Assembly: GCA_035625725.1 (NCBI GenBank)
Contig: DASPPB010000071.1
Span: forward strand, 1-64,000
DNA: 64,000 nt
Reading direction: 5' to 3'
DNA from: GJ-E10 sp035625725
GTDB taxonomy: Bacteria > Pseudomonadota > Gammaproteobacteria > Burkholderiales > Burkholderiaceae_F
The translations under genes and the position numbers were made by a program. Shown piece by piece: positions 1 through 9,549 of the stretch. Position 1 is the stretch's first letter. The number at the start of each line of letters is the position of its first letter. The notes below the pieces were generated by a model, which was not told the DNA's origin, did no database searches, and was given only the letters and a program-made list of their open reading frames with translations.

Positions 1-1
1 G

Positions 2-79
2 AAACGTTTCGCGTCCGTCACGCGCCAAGACCATTCCGAAGCGATTAGATCCATCAGTGAATGGCGCAAGCGATCCTAA
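2..79 (+). CDS. possible 3' end of a gene cut by the window edge
   Basis: An open frame without a start runs from the window edge for 25 codons and ends in TAA. The C-terminal peptide ends in EWRKRS and is rich in charged residues, as a real protein tail could be, but it is too short to identify. It may equally be chance. The following 730 bases contain no convincing gene. Confidence 0.2.
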   Translation, partial: KRFASVTRQDHSEAIRSISEWRKRS

Positions 80-811
80 GCGGCGAAATCGTCTTCCGCA
101 AGGCAGCTAGCGCAAAATCCAAATAGCGGACGCGCTGTCAAAAGGAGTTATCGCGTCCGCTCGTTGAAAGAACGCCTCCGCTATCACGCCCATCTGGGTC
201 CGCAAGAAAGGTGTCGTGGTCCTTCTAACAGGCGAATTGCCGCTGGCGTGTGGATAACTTTTTTTCTAGGTCATAGCCGGCAGATTGGCGACGACGACAA
301 ATCCAAAATTGGTTGCCGTGCGCAGCATCAGGGCGATTCAGATTGCCTGCGGTTTCGCAGCACTCCCCGAAGGCAAGCGCATCGGTCTGCGCGGCTACGT
401 TAGGGGTCGTGCACGAATATTGCCCGAAGTCGTCGACAGTCAATTGTGGCGCTCCGCTGAACTTGCGGGCGGTTGCAATTGCCTAGCGACCGGGACCAGT
501 GTTCTTTTACGCGATCGCAATGACCGGTTTACGGAATTTCGTTTCGAGCTATTTGGTGTCCGGAAATGGCCGAGCTTTACTAAAGCGTAAGTGGGCCGCA
601 GTGCATCCGCAATACATTGCATGGCTGCCATAGCACTTCGTCGCCGATAAGGGCTGTTTTCTGGCAGTCGCGGCCCCAAGGCCGAAATTCAATTGCGTGC
701 TTCAAAGGGGGCAAGAAAAAACGCCAATTACGAGCGCAACAAATGCATGACTAATCGTGCAGCGGGTAATATGTCGTAGCCATGCTTGCTTGAGGACCGG
801 AGGCCAGACGT
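80..811. other. intergenic region, no gene recognised
   Basis: Short open frames occur on both strands, but none has a credible start with a ribosome-binding site or protein-like composition. The only functional element I can support is the GGAGG at 799-803 that precedes the next gene. I see no tRNA, repeat array or transposon end. Confidence 0.4.
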
Positions 812-1930
812 TTGACTTCATTACGGCGATTTCTTGCTGCATTGGCGAGTGCTTTTTTTGTATGCACAGCGGTCGAATGTGCCGAACCCATTTCGGTTGT
901 AGCAGCCGGCAACGTGACCCTACTCGGCAATCTCGGCGGCCGGCTTGCAACCGTGAAGGCTGTATCGGGCGACGGAACAGTAATCGTCGGAGACATCCTT
1001 AATAGCCCAGCCTTCGGGCGCTCGACGATCCAAGCCTTTCGCTGGACGAAGGCTGATGGGATGCAGGAGCTGGGCCTATTCGGTGGCGAGTCTTCCCATG
1101 CGAACGCAGTTTCTGCCGATGGCTCGGTGATCGTGGGCTTCATCAGCTTCGCGGACAAGGAAGGTCCTTCTGCTCACGCATTCCGTTGGACTGCAACGGG
1201 CGACGTCAGAGACTTGGGCACGCCGAATGGGCAAATAGCCATCGCTACGGCTGTTTCCGCGGATGGCTCGGTAGTTATTGGTTACAGCAGTGGCAAGAGT
1301 GTCAACGCCGCTACAACACGAGCATTTCGCTGGACTGAAGTCGGAGGATTTCAAGATCTTGGCGCACCGCCCGGTAAATCAATCTGGGCAACGGCAGTGT
1401 CAGCGGACGGTTCCGTGATTGTCGGAACGGTTGGGCCGACGCTTATCACTGGACGGCCTTTTCGTTGGACGGTGGCGGGCGGTTTCGAGGAACTTGATTC
1501 GTTCGGGAGTCGATACGCTTCCGCGACGGCGGTGTCCGGCGACGGTTCGGTAATCGTAGGTTGGGTGGGACGCGAGAACGACCATCAATTTGAGCACCAT
1601 ATCATTGCGTGGAACAAGGTGGGGAAAGCGTTGGATATTGGCGAACTCGGCACCGTAACTGGCAGTCCGAGCGGCATTTCGATTGATGGATCGGTTGTGA
1701 CGGGTGTGTATAGCCTGCGCCCGTACGACGTTCACATCAGGCTCGCTGATCAGCCCCTGCACAGCTTTCGCTGGACGCACTCGGGAGGGCTGCAGGACAT
1801 CGGCACTGTCGGAAGCATCCCCTTATACGCGGTCAGCATATCGGCCGACGGCTCGATTGTGGTTGGGAATTACGGCGCTGGGCTTGGCTATACGACAAAC
1901 GGCGTATTTGTCGCTTCCTATCGCAACTAG
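812..1930 (+). CDS. secreted HAF-repeat protein
   Basis: A 372-residue exported protein of unknown function. Residues 1-24 form a signal peptide (positive start, hydrophobic core, cleavage likely after ECA). The rest is about seven tandem repeats of roughly 45 residues with the pattern FRWT-x-x-G-G-x-x-x-L-G followed by AVSADGSVIVG, the signature of the extracellular HAF repeat family, which probably folds as a beta-propeller-like array. The sixth copy is degenerate (IAWNK, ISIDGSVVTG). The start is a TTG with GGAGG eight bases upstream; no ATG fits. There is no PEP-CTERM or other sorting tail at the C-terminus. It stands alone, with over 500 bp free of genes on either side. Family assignment is firm; its role is unknown. 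Confidence 0.8.
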   Translation: MTSLRRFLAALASAFFVCTAVECAEPISVVAAGNVTLLGNLGGRLATVKAVSGDGTVIVGDILNSPAFGRSTIQAFRWTKADGMQELGLFGGESSHANAVSADGSVIVGFISFADKEGPSAHAFRWTATGDVRDLGTPNGQIAIATAVSADGSVVIGYSSGKSVNAATTRAFRWTEVGGFQDLGAPPGKSIWATAVSADGSVIVGTVGPTLITGRPFRWTVAGGFEELDSFGSRYASATAVSGDGSVIVGWVGRENDHQFEHHIIAWNKVGKALDIGELGTVTGSPSGISIDGSVVTGVYSLRPYDVHIRLADQPLHSFRWTHSGGLQDIGTVGSIPLYAVSISADGSIVVGNYGAGLGYTTNGVFVASYRN

Positions 1931-2450
1931 ACCAATCTCTTTGGATCGGGGCGACGAATACCTGGAGTCGCCAGCTTTCGCTCTTGGCCGACCCCAGCAA
2001 GAAGAGGCGTCGTCAACTTCTGAGTGCGTCGGGCGCGCTCTGACCGGCTCTTGGACATTGCAGCTTGCCGAAGGCAACGGTCAATGACACCCATCGGTGC
2101 GCCTCATTAGACGATCCGTGCGGCGCATGCTACGGTGAGAAGGTGGCTTTGTCGAACACTGGCAGGAAGTAAAGTTGCTGCCAAACCGGACACAAATTCG
2201 GGGCTGATGTATGACTGCTTCACGAAGCTTTGGAAGTCGGTAATCGCTTGTAACAAGCGGTCGTTGACCGTCTTATCTTAATTAGGCCGTCGACGATTCT
2301 CTGGACTCGAATGTATCTATTGAAGACTGGGGCGTCTCATAATGCTTTGTTTCCGCGAGCACAGACAACCAACTAGATGGATCGGGCTCGCGGCAGGCGC
2401 TGATGAATTACTAGCAGGCGGTTGAAAAGAAAAACGCTTTTCAGGCGTCG
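1931..2450. other. intergenic region, nothing recognised
   Basis: About 520 bases between the HAF-repeat gene and the MoxR operon. I see no gene, RNA or repeat. The promoter of the MoxR operon should lie here or just inside the annotated N-terminus of that gene, but no convincing -35/-10 pair stands out. Confidence 0.4.
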
Positions 2451-3491
2451 TTGAACCTACTACATATTGCAAGTTGGTCCTCACGGAAACAACATCTTGT
2501 AGTCCATTCGCGTAGAAAATTCGAATTTCAACAGCCTGCTAGGGGAGAGCGAATCATCAAAGAAGAAACTTCGACACCTCGACGCATTGCGGCCAACTTG
2601 GCGACCGTGCTGCACGGGCAGGATGCCAACATCCGCAAGATCGTTTCTGCCTGGGTCGCTGGGCTGCATGTACTCCTGGACGATTTTCCTGGAACTGGGA
2701 AGACGACCTTGGCAAAGGCCATGGCTCGGTCTGTTGAGGCGGAATTTTCTCGGGTGCAATTCACGCCGGATCTGCTGCCAAGTGACATTGTCGGCGTTTC
2801 GATCTTCGATGCCCAATCCCAGGCATTTCGCTTCCATGAGGGGCCCGTGTTTGCCCACGTGCTACTGGCGGACGAAATCAATCGGGCCTCACCGCGTACC
2901 CAGTCTGCGCTTCTGGAGGCCATGGCGGAAGCACAGGTCACGGTGGATGGGCAAAGGCGCCTGCTGCCGCAGCCATACTTTGTAATCGCAACCCAGAATC
3001 CCGTAGAACAGGCGGGCACTTATCCTCTTCCCGAAGCTCAATTAGATCGCTTTGGTTTGCGGCTGGCGCTTGGCTACGTCAGCCCGGAGGAAGAGTGTCG
3101 GTTATTGGAATATTCGGCCGCTCACCATCCATTGGACCGGCTGGCGCCCTGTGCCACTGCAGCCGATTTGCTCGCGGCACGCGAAGCGACAGCAAGTATC
3201 CGGGTAGCGCCCAACGTTCGCCAATACATTGTTGCAATTGTGCAGGCGACCCGCGCGCACCCGGCCGTGCAAATGGGAGCAAGTCCGCGCGCCTCAATTG
3301 CGTTGTTTCAACTCGCGCGTGCGTTGGCTTTTTTTGACGGTGAATCCTTCGTCACCCCAGATGTAATCCAGCAAGTGGCGGCGGATGTCCTTGCCCATCG
3401 CCTGGCGCTCGATCCGCAAGCGCGCTATTCCGGTACCACTGCCGCCGATGTTGTGCGGGACATCCTGGGGGGAGTCCGGGTTCCAATTTAG
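2451..3491 (+). CDS. MoxR-family AAA+ ATPase
   Basis: A cytoplasmic AAA+ chaperone-like ATPase of the MoxR family. Visible motifs are Walker A (GTGKTT near residue 81), Walker B (LLADE near 138, followed by NRA), sensor 1 (ATQNP near 180) and the family-typical QAGTYPLPEAQLDRF. MoxR proteins typically act with DUF58 and transglutaminase partners, and both follow directly here. The TTG start at 2451 gives 30 N-terminal residues unlike the family. A purine-rich AGGGGAG sits near 2540, in front of in-frame codons ATC ATC, so the true start may be later and use a rare initiation codon. The next gene begins 18 bases after the stop. The family call is secure; the start is not. Confidence 0.85.
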   Translation: MNLLHIASWSSRKQHLVVHSRRKFEFQQPARGERIIKEETSTPRRIAANLATVLHGQDANIRKIVSAWVAGLHVLLDDFPGTGKTTLAKAMARSVEAEFSRVQFTPDLLPSDIVGVSIFDAQSQAFRFHEGPVFAHVLLADEINRASPRTQSALLEAMAEAQVTVDGQRRLLPQPYFVIATQNPVEQAGTYPLPEAQLDRFGLRLALGYVSPEEECRLLEYSAAHHPLDRLAPCATAADLLAAREATASIRVAPNVRQYIVAIVQATRAHPAVQMGASPRASIALFQLARALAFFDGESFVTPDVIQQVAADVLAHRLALDPQARYSGTTAADVVRDILGGVRVPI

Positions 3492-3509
3492 GCCGGACTC
3501 CACTACGCC

Positions 3510-4850
3510 GTGCGCAAGCTCGCGTTCTTTCGCCTGGCTTATCGCGTCTCGCGCTGGTTGCGAGAGCGACTGACGGCGAACGGCCTCGTGCTTGGTGCAT
3601 TGACCGCGCTTGCCGGCACTTTCGGACTTGACACCCAGGCCAATCTTGCTCACATGCTCTTTTCGATTGGGACATGTTTCTTGGTCGTCGATGCCTTGGG
3701 GGTTACTCTCCTGCGGTTTCAAGCGCCCCGATTAAAGGCCCGTAGGCACTTACCTAATTTTGTCACCGTGGGGGAGTCGGCAAAATATCGCATCGAAATC
3801 TGGAACCCAGGATCGAAGCCCGCAAAGACTTGCGATCTTGCCGAGGAGCTTGGGCAGCCTTGGCCGTCTGCGGAGGCGCTTGCCGGATTTCGGAACGCAG
3901 TCGTGACCAACCGCTTCGACCGGCGAGTCGGCTACCCCGCTTTTGTCGACATGCTGAGGCGTTTGCGGGCGGTAGAGATCGGGCGCGCTAATGTGCCACG
4001 GCTTCTGCCAGGACAGAAAACCCTCGTCGACCTCGCCGTTGCGCCAATTGCCCGTGGTCTTGCCAACTGTCAGCGTCTGTGCGTCGTTCTAACGGGCCCC
4101 CTGGGCCTCGTGGAACTTCGCGTTCCTGTGGCCGTAGAGCAAGGCAAACTGCCCGTCTTGCCCGAGCGCACGCCTGTTGAACTGCCTCCTGTCGCAACAC
4201 ACCGCCTCTTACAGCCTGGCGGTATCGTGCTAGCGCAGCACGTCGGTGACAGTGAGGAGTTCCGCTCCTTACGAGACTATCGGCCCGGTGATCCGCTGCG
4301 CTCGATCCATTGGCGTAGTTTCGCCCGCATGGGTAAGCCAATAGTTCGGGAATTTCAGGAAGAATTCTTTTCGCGACAGGCGTTGGTACTGGATACATCG
4401 GCCCCTTATCCATTTGCGCCAAGTTTTGAGAAAGCCGTCTCAATGGCTGCCTGGTTGATAGCTCGCCGGCGGGATGCAGAGAGTCTTCTGGACTTGGTGT
4501 TTGTCGGGGATCGCGTGCACCGGTTGACAGTCGGGCGCAGCCTGGGCAGTAACGATCTGCTGCTACGCGTGCTCGCAACTCTCGTCCCAACAAATGCCGA
4601 CAGCATCGGGCCGCTTTTGACGACGCTCGAACGACATGCGGGCCAAGTCGCTTCCATTATCGCCATTTTCCAATGCTGGGATGATGCCCGCCGCAAGGCG
4701 GTGCACCGGCTTTTAGCTCGTGGAATCCGGCCCATGGTTCTGGTAGTCGAAGCCAGAGGCGACTCAGCCGATGTGGAGGACCCGGCATTCACTGGAATTT
4801 TGCGGCGCATCGCGGTGCCCCCAACCGACTCACCGGTATTAGCCCCATGA
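3510..4850 (+). CDS. DUF58 domain protein
   Basis: A 446-residue membrane-anchored protein, partner of the MoxR ATPase. Two hydrophobic stretches lie within residues 24-70, followed by a beta-rich region and the DUF58 hallmark EFRSLRDYRPGDPLRSIHW near residues 249-268. After this comes a von Willebrand A-like segment (LVLDTSAPY near 290). The role of DUF58 proteins is not settled; they are found with MoxR and transglutaminase proteins and have been proposed to act in assembly or maturation of envelope complexes. The start is GTG at 3510; the stop overlaps the next start by four bases (ATGA), so translation is probably coupled. Confidence 0.85.
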   Translation: MRKLAFFRLAYRVSRWLRERLTANGLVLGALTALAGTFGLDTQANLAHMLFSIGTCFLVVDALGVTLLRFQAPRLKARRHLPNFVTVGESAKYRIEIWNPGSKPAKTCDLAEELGQPWPSAEALAGFRNAVVTNRFDRRVGYPAFVDMLRRLRAVEIGRANVPRLLPGQKTLVDLAVAPIARGLANCQRLCVVLTGPLGLVELRVPVAVEQGKLPVLPERTPVELPPVATHRLLQPGGIVLAQHVGDSEEFRSLRDYRPGDPLRSIHWRSFARMGKPIVREFQEEFFSRQALVLDTSAPYPFAPSFEKAVSMAAWLIARRRDAESLLDLVFVGDRVHRLTVGRSLGSNDLLLRVLATLVPTNADSIGPLLTTLERHAGQVASIIAIFQCWDDARRKAVHRLLARGIRPMVLVVEARGDSADVEDPAFTGILRRIAVPPTDSPVLAP

Positions 4851-6730
4851 TGACGCCAATGTGGTTGCAGGCGGCTGGTCTCGTCCTCTGGGGCTTTGCC
4901 ATGGGACATTGGATGACTGGGGCGATTCTGGCGACGCTCCGATGGTTGGTGTCGTTGAGTAAGTTACGCTTGGATCTGAGCGATCGACACTTGAACCGCG
5001 TCGTCGATCTCTCGGTCATTGGACTTGTGCTAACGCTCATCGGCTTTCTTGTAAGCCTTGGCGTCCCGAATGGGCTATTTAGCGCATTGAGTTGGCTGCC
5101 TGCCGTATTGTTTCCGCTCTTGTTGATGGAAACTTTAAGCGATGCACCGCTTCGCATGCGGCACGTGGCGATCACCATGCGCAATTCAGTCGGAGCGGCA
5201 TCGGAACGGCCCGCCCAGTTCGGTACTGCCTACTTTGCTGCAACCGTGCTGGCTGCGAGTGCCAAAGCCGAACCGTCGTCTTCGCTCATCTGGCCCTTGG
5301 CTGCATTGATCGTCGCGTGGCTCCTAATTGCGCGCCGAGGACGCAACCTCCCGCACTCGTCGGGATCCGCAATCCTTACTGCGCTGATCGCTCTCGTGAT
5401 GGCCTATGGCTTGGGCATAGGTCTGCAATGGGTCCAGGGAGCTCTGCAAGAATGGGGGATGGATCTGCTTTCCGATGCGGATACAGATCCTTATCAAAGC
5501 CGGACCCACATCGGAGACTTGGGACGGCTCAAGTTATCAGGTCGGATCCTATGGCGGGTCGAGCAAACGCCACCGTTTGTGATCCCACTAAGGTTGCGTA
5601 CCGGTGTCTTCACCACATACATCAATGGCACATGGGTCGCCCGGCAAGACTCTTTCGACCAGATGGCGCCGGCCTCGACGGGTGATCCGCCTTCCTTAAG
5701 GCTGCGCGGCCGCAGCGACAATGGGCGCGCTCTTGTTCCTGTGCCTCCCGATGTGGGATACCTCGAAGGATCTATGGGTCGCCTCGAGAAGAACGCTTAT
5801 GGTGTGGTCCGTGTGAGCGATGCACCGCCGCTATTAGACGTCGTGGTGCATAAAAGCCATGCCAACGTGGCCGTCCAGACTGGGACTGGCGATTTGTCGG
5901 TGCCGCCCGGCTTTAGCGGTCTGCTTCAGCGCCTGCCAGAGCTCGCCGCACTAGAAAAGCGTAGTGAGCGGGAACGCGTTGGAGGATTGGAAGCGTGGTT
6001 TGCGACGAATTTTCGCTATACGTTGTTTCTCGGCGATGCCGAGCGCGGTGGACGCGACCTCGAACGCTTCTTGCTGGTAGATCGGGCCGGTCATTGCGAA
6101 TATTTCGCGACATCAACAGTATTGCTGCTGCGCGTGCTAAGGATTCCCGCACGCTACGTAACGGGCTATTCGGTCCAAGAATACAGCCAGCGGGAAAAAT
6201 CATTTCTGATACGTCAGCGGCACGCTCATGCGTGGGTTGAAGCGCGCGTGGACGGAAACTGGGTTGAGGTCGATACCACGCCATCGGTTTGGATCTCTGC
6301 AGAAGAGGGCTCGGCATCCTTCTGGCAGCCTGTTCTCGATCTCGCCAATTTCCTGTCGTTTCGTCTTTCGGAGTGGGGAAGGGGTCTGGTCGCCGAAAAA
6401 AGCTACTCGCTCATCTGGCTATTGGTCATCATCATGGTCGTGACTACCGGATGGTTGGGGGGTATCCGAGCCAAGAGAATGTGGAAATTGAAAAAAACCG
6501 AGGCTGCGGCAATTCGAGGGCAACATCACCCTGCAAGTGTTGAGGTCTGTGCATTTCGCGAGCTTGAACGTGAGTTTGCTGCACTCGGTCTGGGTCGCTC
6601 CCCGGCTGAGCCAGCGCGCGCTTGGCTCAACAGGGTGGCGCGAGAAGGTGCATCAATCCTTGGAAAGCGTCAAGTCGACTCGGCTAGAGAGATCATCGAC
6701 GCTCTCTATTGGGACCGATACGCGCGATAA
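4847..6730 (+). CDS. TgpA-like membrane transglutaminase-like protein (DUF3488 / transglutaminase core / DUF4129)
   Basis: A 627-residue inner-membrane protein built like Pseudomonas TgpA. About six hydrophobic segments fill residues 1-210. A periplasmic transglutaminase-like core follows, with a complete putative triad: Cys417 in GHCEYFAT, His461 in HAHAWVEA and Asp476 in VEVDTTP. A single transmembrane segment near 520-540 leads into a cytoplasmic DUF4129-like tail (FRELEREFAALGL). The natural substrate of this family is not established. It overlaps the DUF58 gene by four bases and closes the three-gene MoxR-DUF58-transglutaminase cassette, a common bacterial unit. Confidence 0.87.
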   Translation: MMTPMWLQAAGLVLWGFAMGHWMTGAILATLRWLVSLSKLRLDLSDRHLNRVVDLSVIGLVLTLIGFLVSLGVPNGLFSALSWLPAVLFPLLLMETLSDAPLRMRHVAITMRNSVGAASERPAQFGTAYFAATVLAASAKAEPSSSLIWPLAALIVAWLLIARRGRNLPHSSGSAILTALIALVMAYGLGIGLQWVQGALQEWGMDLLSDADTDPYQSRTHIGDLGRLKLSGRILWRVEQTPPFVIPLRLRTGVFTTYINGTWVARQDSFDQMAPASTGDPPSLRLRGRSDNGRALVPVPPDVGYLEGSMGRLEKNAYGVVRVSDAPPLLDVVVHKSHANVAVQTGTGDLSVPPGFSGLLQRLPELAALEKRSERERVGGLEAWFATNFRYTLFLGDAERGGRDLERFLLVDRAGHCEYFATSTVLLLRVLRIPARYVTGYSVQEYSQREKSFLIRQRHAHAWVEARVDGNWVEVDTTPSVWISAEEGSASFWQPVLDLANFLSFRLSEWGRGLVAEKSYSLIWLLVIIMVVTTGWLGGIRAKRMWKLKKTEAAAIRGQHHPASVEVCAFRELEREFAALGLGRSPAEPARAWLNRVAREGASILGKRQVDSAREIIDALYWDRYAR

Positions 6731-7008
6731 GCAAGCCCTTCAATGAAGCGCGTGGAATTTTGGCATCAATTGCCGCCGCAAAACCGAGGGCAGGTCATGT
6801 CCCCAATCTTATGTCGCGAAGTGATGTCCACCATGACATTTGTCGCAGATAATCGGTCGCGGCTTAAGCTCTCGGCGTATGAAACGTTGTTCACAATGCA
6901 AGAGTCTGATGCCCGACGACGCAGCCCGGTGCACACGTTGCGGTTGGCAGGTCACGAACACCGCTTCTTGGAGCACCGCAGCCTAAAGAGCAACAGCAAG
7001 CGGCGGAT

Positions 7009-8070
7009 GTGGACAAACGCACTGCTTCTAGCCGAATGCGTACTCTTGCGATTGTTCTCTCATCGCCTGTCTTCTTCCTTGCGAGTTGTAACGGCATCAT
7101 ATTTGGCGGTTCTGCCGTGACATCCGCGCTGGAGGACGTCTCTAAACAGATTCCAATTGACGAGGTGAAGGAACCTGGATTTCCGGTCGCGGTAGTCGCA
7201 ACGACTGGCGATCCTTCGTCCCCGGGAAAGGAACCGCTCGTCTATTGGATGGTGAAGGAGCCCAAGGAAGATCTTGCGGAATTTCGACGCAGGTACCCTG
7301 GCTACAGTTTTTTGCCCCGGTCAGATCGGGGATATATCTCGGATTCACATAACGAGACGAACGTCGAATATTGGGTCTTGAAGCGCGAATCGGGAAAAGC
7401 GGTGCTAAAGACACATATGAATCACTACGTGCTCTGGGGCTTAGATGTGCGCGCGACTTACGAAGCAACGGACTCTGACATTCGCTTGATCAGCTACAAG
7501 GCCGGTTCTGACCTAGGTATCTGGCCGATGATCTGGGGACCCATGTTTTCGATCTTGCTCGCAATATTCGGCGAAATTCTCCTGGGACGAATCGCTAGAT
7601 CCGAGCTGCAATCCGATCGTAGGGATGCCGGCGTCTGGGCGAAGGCCCTGGCCAAGGCCAAGGGAAACATGCGCAAGGCGGAGTCCCGATATGTCGCTAT
7701 GCGAATCAAGCAACTGAAGCGCAGCGGTGACGCGAAAACGGAATCCGCTTCGTCCTCGCCCACTGCCGGGCCTGCGTCCGCTCCCCAAGCTCCCACCCCG
7801 AAAGTCCGCAAGCGGATACTCCTGGGCACGGCAGCTGCGCTAGTTGCGAATGCCTGCGTATACAAAATCGCAAAACCAGGCGACTCCACCGCTGCCGATG
7901 TGATCGGGGCGACAAGCATTCCCTTGATTTGTGCCGTCCTCGCCTGGGTCATCGTATCGCTATTGCGAGGAGCCAAGTTCAGGGCATCCTGGAGAGTCTA
8001 TGAGGGAACGCTTCTGGTAGTAACAGCATTGCGGCTTTTGGGCTTCGCCATCTATGCAACTTCACACTGA
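7009..8070 (+). CDS. putative lipoprotein with C-terminal membrane segments, function unknown
   Basis: An unrecognised 353-residue protein. Residues 10-27 look like a lipoprotein signal ending in the lipobox LASC (Cys27), which suggests that the better start is the ATG at 7036 rather than the GTG at 7009. A soluble, probably periplasmic part of about 140 residues follows, then a hydrophobic segment near 168-192, a charged Lys/Arg/Ala-rich linker with Pro-Ala repeats, and three further hydrophobic stretches near 267-350. A lipoprotein signal combined with several membrane helices is unusual. It lies 278 bases after the transglutaminase gene, same strand; functional linkage is only a guess. Confidence 0.6.
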   Translation: MDKRTASSRMRTLAIVLSSPVFFLASCNGIIFGGSAVTSALEDVSKQIPIDEVKEPGFPVAVVATTGDPSSPGKEPLVYWMVKEPKEDLAEFRRRYPGYSFLPRSDRGYISDSHNETNVEYWVLKRESGKAVLKTHMNHYVLWGLDVRATYEATDSDIRLISYKAGSDLGIWPMIWGPMFSILLAIFGEILLGRIARSELQSDRRDAGVWAKALAKAKGNMRKAESRYVAMRIKQLKRSGDAKTESASSSPTAGPASAPQAPTPKVRKRILLGTAAALVANACVYKIAKPGDSTAADVIGATSIPLICAVLAWVIVSLLRGAKFRASWRVYEGTLLVVTALRLLGFAIYATSH

Positions 8071-8655
8071 AGATCATGACGAAGCGTCATTATCGACTGG
8101 CCGGTCGCGAACAAATTACGCGTGTTCTATAAACGGCAGCAGTTGGCCGTGTAACGCCAAAGATTAGGTGGTTGCCAGCAATTCTGCAATTGCCCGCGCT
8201 GCGGCCGTTACCTCTCATTGCTGTTCGCAGGCGTCTTGCGGCAATCGGGATCCGAAGCGGCCAAGACGCACGGCGCAAAGCGGCCGTCAAGGGCTGGCCG
8301 CAGCAGACGCGGAGAGTCCTGTTAGGTTAGCGGCGCCGCTTATTTGCTGCACCTCGCTGGCCACAGGTCGCGGCTACCGTCTCGACTCCGCAAGTTCGCT
8401 TGTCTCGGTTGGCAAGAAGGTACTGCAGTACTGCGCCTTTACATCGGCACGCGGGCAGGGGCATACGAGTAGACAAAGTGCGACTCACCCCGTACCTCCT
8501 TGCCGCGAGATTCTGCTATCCCTCGCGTCGACCTTGAAGGCATCGAATTCTCCGGCGGGCACATAGGCGGCAGAGATGGCGAAAGTCCCGTAGATGCCGT
8601 CGGAAGTGGCCTGCGTGTAGGATGAAAGTAGCGGCATTGACACCGGGCGCAAAAT
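8071..8655. other. intergenic region with at most a gene remnant
   Basis: No complete gene is visible. On the minus strand, 8637 to 8485 encodes a 50-residue peptide with protein-like composition (it contains GIYGTFAISAAYVPAGEFDA) but no ribosome-binding site. It could be the remnant of a decayed gene or chance. The rest holds nothing I can support. Confidence 0.3.
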
Positions 8656-9231
8656 TTGAACTCGAACCGACTCGAAGCCTTCAGTGATGGCGTGCTTGCC
8701 ATCGTGATCACGGTCATGGTGCTAGAGATGAAGGTCCCGGATGGAGCGCGCATCGAGTCGCTCGCCTCGACATTGCCGGTGTTTCTTAGCTATGTGCTCA
8801 GCTATCTGTACGTTGGCATTTATTGGAACAATCACCACCACATGCTTCACACTGTCGAGCGGGTAAACGGTCCGATACTTTGGGCGAACCTGCACTTGCT
8901 CTTCTGGCTGTCACTGTTTCCCTTCGCCACGGCCTGGATGGGTCAGAATCACTTCGCAGTGCTGCCAACCTCGCTTTATGGAGGGGTGCTGCTGATGGCG
9001 GCGATCGCGTACTGGGTCCTGCAAGCGGCGATCATCCGCGCGCAGGGGTCGGACTCTCTGCTTAAAAAAGCGATCGGGCGAGACTGGAAGGGCCGATCTT
9101 CGCCCGCCGTTTATGTGACCGGAATAATTGTCGCGAACTGGTCTCCAGTGGTGGCTCAGGCGCTGTATGTCGCGGTCGCCTTCCTTTGGCTGGTTCCGGA
9201 TCGGCGGATCGAAAGGGTCGTAGGCAACTGA
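8656..9231 (+). CDS. TMEM175-family potassium channel-like protein (DUF1211)
   Basis: A 191-residue inner-membrane protein with about six hydrophobic segments. The N-terminus carries the family signature RLEAFSDGVLAIVITV, whose FSDG is diagnostic of bacterial TMEM175/DUF1211 channels, which conduct potassium without the classical selectivity filter. HHMLHTV and the LFWLSLFPF segment also fit the family. The TTG start is the first possible codon after an in-frame stop and places the signature at residue 5, as in homologues. It is a single gene with no evident partner. Confidence 0.85.
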   Translation: MNSNRLEAFSDGVLAIVITVMVLEMKVPDGARIESLASTLPVFLSYVLSYLYVGIYWNNHHHMLHTVERVNGPILWANLHLLFWLSLFPFATAWMGQNHFAVLPTSLYGGVLLMAAIAYWVLQAAIIRAQGSDSLLKKAIGRDWKGRSSPAVYVTGIIVANWSPVVAQALYVAVAFLWLVPDRRIERVVGN

Positions 9232-9549
9232 CGCGAAGCGATGTGGTCGTCCGCTTACGCGTAAGTTGCCGGTTCTTGCACAGGGGCCATTCTTGGTCGA
9301 CCCTTGCCGGAAGGCCTCGTCAGCTTCCGAATCCGTCGGCCGGCCGCTCCGGGTCCGTCAGTAGACATTGACCCGCGACCGACCGCAATGCCTCCGACCG
9401 CGGTCGGTGCTAGCTGGCGCCGATAGCGGCCTCAAAACGGCTTTACCGATCCGGGCCGCGCCACGTCTGTTGGCAGGCGCGTACACGGCTCCTTGTACCG
9501 TGCTTGCTTGCTCAAAAAATCGCAGGAGTCTTGCTCTCAGCAAGATCGA
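9232..9549. other. intergenic region with a 14-bp palindrome
   Basis: No gene is visible between the channel gene and the small hydrophobic frame. A perfect palindrome, CCGACCGCGGTCGG, occupies 9394-9407 and could be an operator, but no adjacent regulator gene supports this. Confidence 0.3.

Noticed and set aside
6743..7120. A 125-codon plus-strand frame between the transglutaminase and lipoprotein genes
   Set aside because: It lacks a ribosome-binding site and recognisable features, and it overlaps the better-supported lipoprotein start region in another frame.
8485..8637. A 50-codon minus-strand peptide upstream of the TMEM175 gene
   Set aside because: It reads somewhat like protein but has no ribosome-binding site, known family or context, so it is noted only as a possible remnant.
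9394..9407. CCGACCGCGGTCGG palindrome as a TetR-type operator
   Set aside because: No adjacent regulator gene or promoter supports it, and such palindromes arise often in GC-rich DNA. It is recorded in the gap entry only.
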